Assembly (NCBI GenBank): GCA_034696485.1
Contig: JAQIWT010000107.1
Location: forward strand, 1-35,471
DNA: 35,471 bases
From: Isohypsibius dastychi
Taxonomy: Eukaryota; Tardigrada; Eutardigrada; Parachela; Isohypsibiidae
Reading direction: 5' to 3'
Part shown: positions 1 to 10,100 of the stretch, one piece after another
Layout: every line of letters starts with the position of its first letter
How positions within the stretch are numbered: position 1 is the first letter of the stretch
Notes under the pieces: generated by a model
Databases searched by the model: none
What the model was told of the DNA's origin: nothing
The model's input: only the letters and a program-made list of their open reading frames with translations
Made by a program: the position numbers and the translations under genes

Positions 1-1007
1 GAGGAGGAAGAGGTAGCTGGGTCTAGTTCTGCTACTGGAAAGCCACGACCTCAATCCCCACCAAAGGAGGAGGAAGAGATTGCGGGGTCGAGTTCTGTTA
101 CCGGAACTACTCGTGCGCCAAAAGTACCGCCATGGGGACAACCACAAGAACAAGAGGAGATCGCGGTTCCGAGCTTTGCCACGGGAGTCGCTGCAACTAC
201 CAAACCGCTGCTCGCCTATTTTCGGATAGACGTCGAGCTTCTTGAGTTGTCAAATCCCAGGGGTGTGACCTGGCAAAACGAAACCTGTGATATCGGAGGC
301 CAATGTGACACTCTGGTTTACGGCACCCTCGACACGTAAGTTCATTTTCTTAAGTCATACGAAATCTGAGTGAATACACATAACCCAGACCGTGAGAAAC
401 AGCTTGATAATGTTGATATTCTCGTTGACTTTCAGTGAGAAACCCCTTGCGCCTTGGCCTGGCTCCTCACCTAAGTTCACGCTGTTATGGTCCAGCGACA
501 ACACCAACTCACCAGTCATGCTCCAGAAAGCCGGCAGAGATATCTGCGGTAGGAATATTTCGGTAAGGTAGAAGTCGGATCTACGGAACGTAATCTGTTG
601 TTTCGTCCAGGTCAAAACTTTACCAGCGGTCTGTCTTTCAGCAAGTTGCATTCCGAGTTCATGTGGCTGACGAAAACTTACTTTCCAACACAGACATTGA
701 AGACTTCAATTGTCTTTTCGCACCGGACCGCCAAAAGATAGCGCGTGATCTTGCTTCCGCGGTTTGGTCAAGCCCACAAGAATGTCAACCTCGTCACTCA
801 GGCCATGACATCAGGTATCCAGACGGGTTGCAATATACTGAAACACAGACGAAACGAAAACAGTAAACCATGCCTGACATTCTTTTTTGCAGTTTGCGGT
901 ACCGTTACCGACTTCACACTCTCCCTCGAGAAAATTGTGGATCTGTACCTGGCACCTTCGTCGGATCGCAAATTCGGTTCATCCTGTATGGGATGTTATT
1001 TAGTTAA
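1..1007 (+). CDS. Secreted C2/MNNL-like protein, 3' part (5' end outside window)
   Basis: Four exons join in phase: <1-335, 436-562, 642-814, 893-1007 (stop TAA). The visible N-terminal part is a low-complexity linker with three copies of a unit of the form EEEEIAGSSSVTG. A domain starting YFRIDVELLELSNPRG follows, with paired cysteines (CDIGGQCD) and then APWPG. This resembles the MNNL domain, the C2-fold N-terminus of Delta/Jagged ligands. No DSL or EGF repeats follow, so it is not a Notch ligand itself. Intron positions, phases and motifs match the complete gene at 33643-34708, so the two are paralogues. By analogy the missing exon should encode a signal peptide. Function is unknown; a secreted or extracellular-matrix role is inferred. 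Confidence 0.7.
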
Positions 1008-1392
1008 GATTCAGTAATCTAAGATAATTGCCTGCGGTTTGAACAATTCATAGAAGTTACAAGTTGTACGTTAGAAGACCACTTTTCCGATTGCTTTTTC
1101 GCACTTTTAAACTTTAAGTACCCGAGAAGGGGGGATATTGTTACAATGCAATACCAGTACCGCTACAATCGCCAATTAGGTATTTTTCGAGAAGATGCAA
1201 TCCAGCTTCACTTTTGAAAGCTCCACCTTCACCGATTTAATAAATTTCCAACTGCCTATCTGATCAAGTTTCATCAAGAGTAAACCGCAAATTTATTTGG
1301 ATCAACTGAAATCTACCTAGGTCATTCAAGTTCAGAAAACACATAAGATTACCAGTTCGTCAGTCAACAAGTGGTTCCAGCATCAAGCGAGA
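1008..1392. other. Intergenic, convergent 3' ends
   Basis: This 385-base gap lies between the stop of the C2-like gene (plus strand) and the stop of INTS11 (minus strand). It must hold both 3' untranslated regions. I see no coding exon, RNA gene or repeat in it. Confidence 0.5.
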
Positions 1393-4300
1393 TCAACCAG
1401 ATGATGGAGTTTCATCCAGGCAATCCAGTTCCTCTTTGAATCCAAACGCAGCTTGATCAGCAGTTCGCTTTTTTATCGGAAGAAGGCAGCCATATTCTTG
1501 TTCGGCATCGCTGACCATATATCCATCGGAAGAAGCGTCATCGCTATTCAGATCACCTATCTCGCCTTCTTCTTCATCAAATTCTTTGGCGGTTGTCGAA
1601 CAAATAATACTGAAGTATTTCTCGACAAATTCATCTGGAATGACGTCATCTTCCCAGGTCAGTTTCAGCTCATGGTTCCAGTGATCCGTCGGGGAACTTG
1701 ATGGGCTGGATGAAAGAATTTCGAGCAGAACTGGCGGCCGTTTTTCGAGCTGATTTGCATCATGGACAAAATCGTCCTCTTTCAGCTGCGCAAAATAGCC
1801 GAAAATCCTAAAACCACCGGATTAAATCAAGCAATACCAACGATGTAAATCTAAATGACTTTTTTCTTCAGTCCGGCCGAAAAAACCCAAAAATGAAACC
1901 ACATTCGTATTCTCAAAACAAGAGCAACTTGAACGTTTCTTTCTCTGAATCTGCAATCATCCGAACGGGTTCAACTTACTCATGTAACTGCCTTGTTATC
2001 CTTTTCCGGAACTGCACCGGCTGAAGCGGAGATGATATCGATTGAGATTCACTGAAGAACGTTCGATGGAACGCAACTCCATATTTCTCTTTAATGTAGT
2101 TTTCCCCAACGATTCTGACCTGTAATAAAGAATCACACATCAATCCCAAAACATTTTATGCAAAATGCACTCCATAAATAAGTCCAGCTGAGCAAGAATG
2201 GTATGTACCTGGTCGTCTTCAGCTACCACAAACCCGTCGACAAGGCGAGCAGAAACGCGGGACCAAGAAGGAGCAGCTGCAAAATTGGTAAACCAATCAA
2301 GTTAACTATACAATTAACTTTAATCGATTTGATCTTCAACGACATCTTAAATAGATAAGTACGTTATTTCAAATCAAATCTAATTATTCGAACAAGATCC
2401 CTTCTAAATTCAAACAGTAAAATTTGCTCGGATTATGATCCACTTGGTTCGGAAATCGTACCGGAAACAACTTCTCGGTGGACAAGAACGTTTCTGATAT
2501 CCGGAGTGGGTATGACTGCAGTCTCTCCGTTGGCCGGATACAGACATGGCACACCATATTCTTTTTCAACTTTGGTATGCAGGAAACCCATTTTATTTCC
2601 TTCGCCATGAACGAGCAGTACATGGCGTGGTGCGCAAAGACGGATCAGCTGCATGATTCCCTTGGCATCAGCATGAGCACTGAACGACAGATACTCGATG
2701 TCTAACTTGACTTCAACCTGGAAAAAATACGAATGTTCCAACTGAAAAGGTAAAAAACTGGTTTGTGAGCTGAAACCCACCGTTTCTTTCGGGTTGAAAA
2801 ATTCTAGCTTCTTGACTCCATTCAGAATTTTGTTTCCAACTGTCCCGGAAACACAAAATCCTGGCAAGATTACCTACACAAACAGTAAACTGAGTTTGGT
2901 AAAAAAACAAAAGCACTGCGATGAATGAATGAAACGAAGAAAAATAACCCTCTCAAATTGTGAACAACGAAAAGAGCCAAATTACCATATTTTTCTGCTC
3001 CGGAGCCCATCTTTTGAACAACTGCAGCGATAAACCGGCATGCAACATTCCAGGCGAGGCGAAAACAACCATCGGCCCAGGGTTATCCATGAATGCACGT
3101 TCAAAAGTCTAGAAAATATCGCCAGGCTACACTTGACGACAAGAAGACCACCGAACATAGCAGCAGCCATGTACTCACCCTGATATGTTTATAATCGAAC
3201 ATATTTCGTTCGACGAAAGTCTTCTGCACTTTCTCGTTCATCCAGGTGATGAAGAGTTTGTAATAATTTGTCGCCTAAAAACATTAAATAAGTTAAAAAC
3301 GATCACAAACTTCGTTCGGAAACAAAACAAAAGGAACCGGAAGTGGCAAGCAAACTCACTTTCTCGGTTAATCCAGCGCTAAAATAAATGGGTGCAGTCA
3401 ACCCCATCCGATCCCAGTAGGTATCTAACAGGATACATAGCTCCTGTGCTCTCCCCAATGCAAATACTGGAATAAGGACCTAAAAGTACAAAACAGCTCT
3501 CGAAATCGTCGAAAAAACAAATTATGCGATGACGACCAGCTACCTTTCCACCTCTTGCGACAGCTGTATGTACTTTCTTCAAAAACTCTCGCTCTCGAAT
3601 ACGTTTGGAATCGCGAATTGTGGTGGCATAAGTTGATTCTGTTATGAGAACATCGGGTGCGCATCGGTCAATCCACGCGGAACCGAGATGACGATCAGGA
3701 GTCATATTGTAATCTCCCTAATACATAAACAAACCGAGTTACAACCAGCAGAAAATTTTCCAATATAAAAGACACACTGTCATGAACTTCAAGAATATTC
3801 TCAAATATATTATATTCTTAAATCAAATATAATGCGTACAGATTCCATGGACCGGAAGTGCTTACCGTATAAACGACACTTTCGTTTCCAACCCGAATAT
3901 AAAACATTGCAGCACCCAATACATGTCCGGCATAATAAACTTTGATGAAAATGTCGTCGACCATAACACATTGATGCAGACCGAGAGGAGTAACTTTGGC
4001 CATGCAGGCTTGGATTTGGGCGGAAGTGAACATATTCATGTCTCCTTTTCGTTCGGTGGCGACTTTTCGAAAATCTTCCTGCGAAAGAAAATCATCGCTT
4101 TATGGAAGCCTAAATTTCGCTCTAAAAAAATTTCAGTAACAAGGAAAATTACCAGAAGCAACGGACAAATTGCCTTTGTTGGATGTGTCATGTAGATCGG
4201 ACCATTATAACCAATAACTTCCGTCAGATGCGGGAGCGCGCCACAATGATCCAGATGGAAATGGCTGATGAGAACCACATCTAAATAATCATCCAGCTTT

Positions 4301-4670
4301 CCTTTCGCTGTGATAAATTCGAAATCCGGGAATTTTTTCTAAATTAGAACAAATTGGTTGAAATTGGTCGCAGAGTATTTTCACAAGTAAATGTACCTGA
4401 TCTCCCGCCGACATATGCATTCCGCAGTCCAGCATGATGTGTCGACCACCGATTGAAACCAAAATACAGCTGCGACCGACATCTAGGATTAAATGGAAAT
4501 GGTAAAAAAATGATTAAACGAAGTTCTGATGAACGTTCCAACTTACCCTGTCCTGCACCTGAAAATCAGAAAATACACATGTTTAACATAACTACTACCA
4601 ACATATCATACAAAACTGAGTTTTGGAATAATAAAAGTTTACCTAGAGGGGTAACTCGAATTGCTGGCAT
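1393..4670 (-). CDS. INTS11: Integrator complex subunit 11 (metallo-beta-lactamase/beta-CASP RNA endonuclease)
   Basis: Fourteen exons in minus-strand order: 4643-4670, 4547-4558, 4397-4482, 4153-4338, 3866-4078, 3544-3717, 3360-3479, 3179-3274, 2986-3108, 2781-2873, 2462-2717, 2209-2276, 1980-2119, 1393-1807. They sum to 2010 nt (669 aa). INTS11 is the nuclear endonuclease of Integrator that cleaves snRNA and promoter-proximal transcripts. The start [10 protein letters not shown] fits the family. The metal-binding motif [11 protein letters not shown] lies at about residue 68. [28 protein letters not shown], the beta-CASP stretch [14 protein letters not shown] and [14 protein letters not shown] follow. 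MTHPT and the AICP motif separate it from CPSF73. It is longer than the roughly 600-aa human protein because of an acidic, serine-rich C-terminal exon (about 138 codons). Exon 2 is only 12 nt. The gene diverges from the RING gene. Confidence 0.93.
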
Positions 4671-5208
4671 TTTCAAGCTTCTCTGAAATCGGTGAAGTAG
4701 ATCTTCTCAAATCACTCCATCTGTTCCAAGAGAAATTTGCGGAATCCAGACTCAAAGTAAGACAACAATACGATATTCCGATGACCAAAGATCAAATTTT
4801 TAGATCGAGTGAACAAAAATTGCAGTCTAGAACCTGGAAGAAAGACCGCAAATGAATTTGTTGTGATATTGGAAAATCGTGATATTGTTGGTGATACGTA
4901 TGTTGGTGAATTCCAACCAAGTATGCGTAGGCCAGAAAAGCCGTAACGCAACCAGCCAATTGCGTAGTCCGCATATTACAGCTCCACCCAACTGACCTTC
5001 GGATTTCGATACTGCAGTTTCCCATCGTGTTTCGACCCTCGTCTTCATGATCGACGTCTACGTATTCATTTTGAATTTGCGAAACGGAGCTTTGTCTGGA
5101 AATCTGCATCCCAATTTACAGTCCCAAATCTTGAGCCTAACAGAGCTGATTTTCCGATCGCTGCTGCTATTATTTACCTGAAAAGGTGACATTCTTTCAG
5201 TCCAGTTA
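4671..5208. promoter_or_regulatory. Divergent intergenic region INTS11 / RING gene
   Basis: These 538 bases lie between two start codons facing away from each other, so both promoters should be here. No convincing core-promoter element was recognised. From about 4956 onward the sequence recurs, diverged, at 24232 and beyond, which marks the left edge of the tandem-duplicated unit. Confidence 0.45.
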
Positions 5209-6543
5209 ATGTTCTCTTGTCCAATCGTCAGAATGTCTTCCCTTTCTGACGCATACACTCAGCCCAATCGAATATTGCCTCAGAATGGTGAGACGCATGA
5301 TCTTCCTGCACTTCCCGAAATTCCACCTAATGCAGCTTTGGTAGGCGAGGCCTCAAAAACCCTCAGTCGAAGATGCACGGTTTCCTTCATCCTTGCAAGT
5401 AAGCTGCGAATTTCTTCCTCGAGGTCGCTGACCCACATCGAGCAGTGGTACCTTTCTTGTTTCTTGCAGAAATAAAAGTGGTGGGAAGGATCAAGTCTTA
5501 CGTGGTTTTGACCGCGTATGGATTCATCACCTGTGAAGTAGATGGAGTGGAAATAGAGGTTTTCTTCCTGGGGGTGACTTTTTGCATCTCTCCTTGTCCG
5601 CCACTGATTTCCTGACAATTGAATATTTTACAGAAAGAGCTTGTCAGAGATCGGATTGCAGCTCCATCGCGGGAGTACGCCTGCAACCTGGCGACATTGT
5701 TTGAGGGACAGGAAGTGCTGTTTGACCTTTATCTGGACAACTTGAACGAGGCAAGTTGTTTTGCGCAAGATTCATATTGCACAAGATTCTAACTAAACGA
5801 TTTGGTTTTTGTAGAAGAAAATGTTTCGCGGTACAAATCTTTCAGCTGCAAGTGGTGGACTTCTTCTTCCTAACGAGGAATGGCTGCAACGACACGATGC
5901 TCAGTTCCAGGAAGATCAAATCCGGAAGTTGAGAGGTGAGATCTTCTTTTAGCACGCTCTTTTGTGGGGACCTGGCGGTTTATTAGCTTGTAATTTACCA
6001 ATGTTTTTGTCCTTTTCAGGGAAGCTGGAGAGAGCAGAATCATTGGTACAGCATTTAAAGACGACATTGGAATTGATTGAAAAGCACGGGATCAAAGCCA
6101 ACTCGCAAGGTCAATCGCCCTGTATGATCTGCAAAGTGGATGTCAGCACGCTCATGTTCAGTCCATGTTATCATATTGGGGTGAGTAAAAATTAGTTCTT
6201 TTGACAGCAGTCTATACTGTGTTTATCTTTTGTAAAGATATATCTGAAAAAAATATCGAAATGAGCTAAAAACGCTTTACGAAAGCAGATCGTCAAAACG
6301 AACGAGTTGATGTTATTGGTGGAATTTCGTGGATTTCGTGCTGTTGGAGTCATTATTTTGTTGGGTTCTTTCTAGGTCTGCGCTGAGTGTGGAAAAGGCC
6401 TCAAGGATAACACCGCAGCTGACCCGGAAGCCATCTATATTTTCGCTGGAGGTCGGATGCGTAAGAAGTCTCGCCCTCCAGGATCAGTGAACTGTCCCTA
6501 TTGCCGGCGGGCCGGGAAGCTGGTCAAATATCATCTAGTGTAA
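5209..6543 (+). CDS. RING-finger protein, putative E3 ubiquitin ligase
   Basis: Six exons: 5209-5398, 5470-5558, 5634-5750, 5815-5935, 6020-6180, 6376-6543; 846 nt, 281 aa from the first ATG. A second in-frame ATG at 5233 is an equally possible start. The C-terminus has a RING pattern: CMIC, then FSPCYHIGVCAEC, then CPYC after a spacer of about 33 residues, ending KLVKYHLV. A charged, probably coiled-coil stretch (DQIRKLRGKLERAESLVQHL) precedes the RING. Intron 3 appears to be GC-AG (GAG|gcaagt). E2-dependent ubiquitin transfer is the known role of such RINGs; the substrate is unknown and I do not recognise the subfamily. A deleted copy lies at 24232-24840. Confidence 0.8.
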
Positions 6544-7130
6544 TTCCTGAAATGGCCGGTTTTCGGCATTTCATAGATTTGTCGTCTTATTTGTAAATAG
6601 TAGATCTGAACTGGTGGACACAACTTCGTGATTCTTCTGTTGACCCGTACGTTGTAGCTTTTGTTTCCAGTATCAGCGCCTGTCTTTTATGCGGCCCTGT
6701 TCTCGCGGTGTACAGCAGATCTTCTTTTGTTTCAACGATCTGAATCGATGATCGCAGTAGTCAGCTTCTTGTTTCTAGATTTACAAGTGCCCCTGAATTT
6801 TGAATGGGTTTTTGCTTCCAATAAAAGAATCTTGGTTTATGTTCTTTCTGTCAAAAGTCGAAAACGTGATCACCGGTGAACTGGTTGGCGGTTTGTCATG
6901 TTAATTGTTGGATTATCATGAGATGTACGGTTTCACTCTTTCCGGTCACTCACATCATCGCTTGCTTCACTTTAGTTATTAACATAGCCGGAAGCGGCTT
7001 CTCTTCGCAGAATACTCTGTCGATTTAATCTGAAGTGAGACTGCCGCATCTTATGGTGTCTGCCGCGTTGTTGGTGAACGTGATTCTCTGCGTAGTTTAT
7101 TTTGTGAACGGTGGAAAACGGAAGATCGGA
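6544..7130. other. Intergenic RING / SecA, includes SecA 5' leader
   Basis: No coding exon is supported here. The stretch aligns, with small indels, to about 24790-25339 in the duplicated copy. An open frame runs upstream of the SecA start from 7035. The corresponding bases in the second copy carry a +1 and a -1 indel, so the region is better read as untranslated leader. Confidence 0.5.
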
Positions 7131-10100
7131 ATGTTGGTGGGCGAATTCTGGACATTTCTGGCTGTTGGAGTTTTTTGTTATCTTATGCCGACAAAAGCAT
7201 ATTACCGGCGAATAATATGTTACGGTAAGTTGATCGGGATATCATGCAGTCCGACGACATTTCTCGTTGTTCCCCTGGATTAACTGACCCCGTCAACGAC
7301 AAATATGAATTAATGAACTTATTAAATATGAAATAAATAAGTCATATTTTCCTTCGTTTTTAAAGAGAACAGAATCTGTATCTCTGTTTGCAGGAACCGG
7401 TGATTGTATTTTTGTAGTCCAGAGCGGTGGCCATGTCGACGATCAGCATAGATGGTCCGGTGAATGTCATGACGGTAAGTTCCGGATGTACTGCAGTTTT
7501 TTTGCAGTACCAAAAATGATGAAAACATGCACATTGTATACGGAGAGAAAAATTGTGGATACGAAGGAGGCCACTTTCGAAAATATTCCTCGCAAAAAGC
7601 GTCTTTGGCCGCGCTTCCGCGCATGCCCGGCACGCTGAGGCGGCCTGGCATACTGTCCCCCCCCCCTTCTCAGGAAAAGTGTAAGAAAAAAGAAAAAAAT
7701 TTAAAAAAAAATTTTTGAAATAAAATATTTTTTAAAAAAAATGAAAATTCATGACCGGAAGTGAAATCATGACCGGAAGTGGGCGAGTGAGTGGGCGAGT
7801 AAGTGGGCGAATGGGTGGGGGAGTGGGCGAGTGGGTGAGTGGGCGTCACTTTTGCAAATGTGGCTCCGTTGACCTCGCACTGTGGAAATGTGGCTCCGTT
7901 GACCCGAAAAGATATTTTTACACAGTAAAAGATATTTAAACGAGGCTTGCGAAAACCCTAAATTGTACCTCGGATTGTCTAAGATTTTCTGGTTTTTGAC
8001 GATTTTCTTGGTCTCACGTGCGTATTATAAGATGTCTCTAAGACATTTATAATACTTGTTCGCCCACGAACATTACCTGACTGCGACGAATTGGTCAGGA
8101 AATTACAGGAACAATAACTACAATTTGATTTTAAAATGTATCGATAATTTAAAAATAATTTTAATAGCATCAGGAGCTTAGAGGATGTCCAGTGTGGAAC
8201 AAGTTATTGTTAGCGAAGCGGCTAGGTTAATGTGTCAGCAATAAACCAATCAATTGTTTTCAATCAACGTAAAGTTGCTTTTCGTCGTTCGAGCAAAGTG
8301 AAAGCGTGACTTCCACGTGCTTCATGCCTTGATGTCAATACCCAGAAAGTAGCGCAGCTTGGGAATATTCCACACAGTTCGTATTTAAGCTTGAGAGTTC
8401 AAATATTGCTGCCATTATTCTGTGATCGAGGAAGTCCGCATCTACAACTATTCCCAACATTATATCTGAGTAGACTTCTATATTCTTTCGTCAATCTGAA
8501 CTTGCTGCATTGATATGGAACCCACAAGTCGTTATACCAAGATGGAAACACCAGAAGGCACCATCATCAGAACGAGCACATCCGTCGAATTGTTGGCCAA
8601 AAGTGGAGCTCAAGGAATCCCCAGCGGAAGTGACCTTTATGTGAACAACAAAATCATCATCACGTATCTTCCTGCTACGGTAGATTGAATGTTTTATGTT
8701 GTGATTCCTTTTCGCAGTTTATGGTTGTAGGTCGAGTCTAGGGTTATCAATGACCTTTGCTCATTAATCGGACCTGTGCGAACTTCTTTCAGGCTGATTT
8801 GCGACAAAAATACTGGTAAAAATTCAGCTGTGAATTTGAGGTGATTTGTAGCTGAATTTCTTGATTTAGGTGAGCGCAAAGGTTATGGATTCCTGGAATT
8901 CGTACGACCTGAAGATGCAAATCGTGCTTGTCTTGTTCTTTCTGGCCGGAAGTTGGACGGGAAACGAATTCGAGTACGTGTTTCGTTTGTTCTTGGTTTT
9001 TGTTGAAGGCAACATTTGACGTTGTTATTGACAGGTTTCAATCGCCAGAACTCACGCTCCTCTTTTGAGTGGCGGAATTCTCTACGTGAAGGGGTGAGTG
9101 ATTTGGTTTAGAATCGTATGAACGAAGCAAGACTAATCCTTTTTTCTGCGTTATTTAGGATTGCAGCAAGTTGGACAGTATCGGATATGTTTTCATACTT
9201 CCGGTACTTCGGGAATGTCGTTACCGTAAAACTGCTCGTCAATCATATTACAGGTAAGACTTTGTGATATATTTGTGTTGTTTTGATGCTTGATATGGTT
9301 TGGAATATTTCTGATTTTAATTGAGATGTTTTTCAGGTGGGAGCAAAGGCGTCGGATTTGTACGCTATGTTTCGCGGCGGGATGCGGAATTCGCGAGATC
9401 ACAGCTGAATGGGATAGTTCCAGAGCTCGAATCGTGCCAGTTACAAATTCAATTCGGAAGGACCGGTCAAGATTTTGGAATTGAGGCCAGCACGAATTCG
9501 GAATCTCCTTCAGCTTCAACCGGATCATCTTCACTTCCGGTCCCTTCAGCTTCAACCGGATCATCTTCACTTCCGGTCCCATGGATAGGCCAAACATTCG
9601 CAGTCTTTGTTGGGAATTTGAAACCAGACCACGATTCCATGTACCTTGAGCATCTTTTCTGCCATTTCGGTGACCTTCATTCAATTCGTGTACGTATTTC
9701 AGCTCTTATTTCAAATTGCATTTGCAGTTATGCTTTCTGAATTTTTGCTGATTTATGCATTCATTACAGATTGTCAAACCTGGAAATGCGGCAGGGCATG
9801 GTTTTGGTTTTGTCAACTTCAAGAATCGCGACCAGGTATGAAGATGGAAGTCTTCTTGGTTTCGTATATTTCACATTTTACTTTTTAGGCATCGGCAGCT
9901 ATTCTGGCGCTTAACAATCGTGAAACTTCTCTAGGATCCGGGCATCATCTTGTTGTGAATTTTAAAGATTGAGAACTGTATTTTTATGTTCACTTTTGCT
10001 CGCAGTCTTTCTTTTTTACAAACTTGTTGTATTTATGGGTTTTCAAATGAATTTTTGCTTGGTATTTCATTTTTGATCTTTTTTGCATTGCTTGAATTAT

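Noticed and set aside
1-1007. Delta/Jagged Notch ligand
   Set aside because: Only the N-terminal C2-like part is present. No DSL domain, EGF repeats or membrane segment follow before the stop, and the complete paralogue confirms this.
1393-4670. CPSF73 (CPSF3) instead of INTS11
   Set aside because: The stretch after the HFHLDHCG motif reads [14 protein letters not shown], typical of INTS11; CPSF73 has a different sequence there.
7779-7845. CRISPR-like or satellite array from gtgggcgagtg repeats
   Set aside because: The units are short, adjacent and degenerate with no spacers; this is a simple tandem repeat in a eukaryotic setting.
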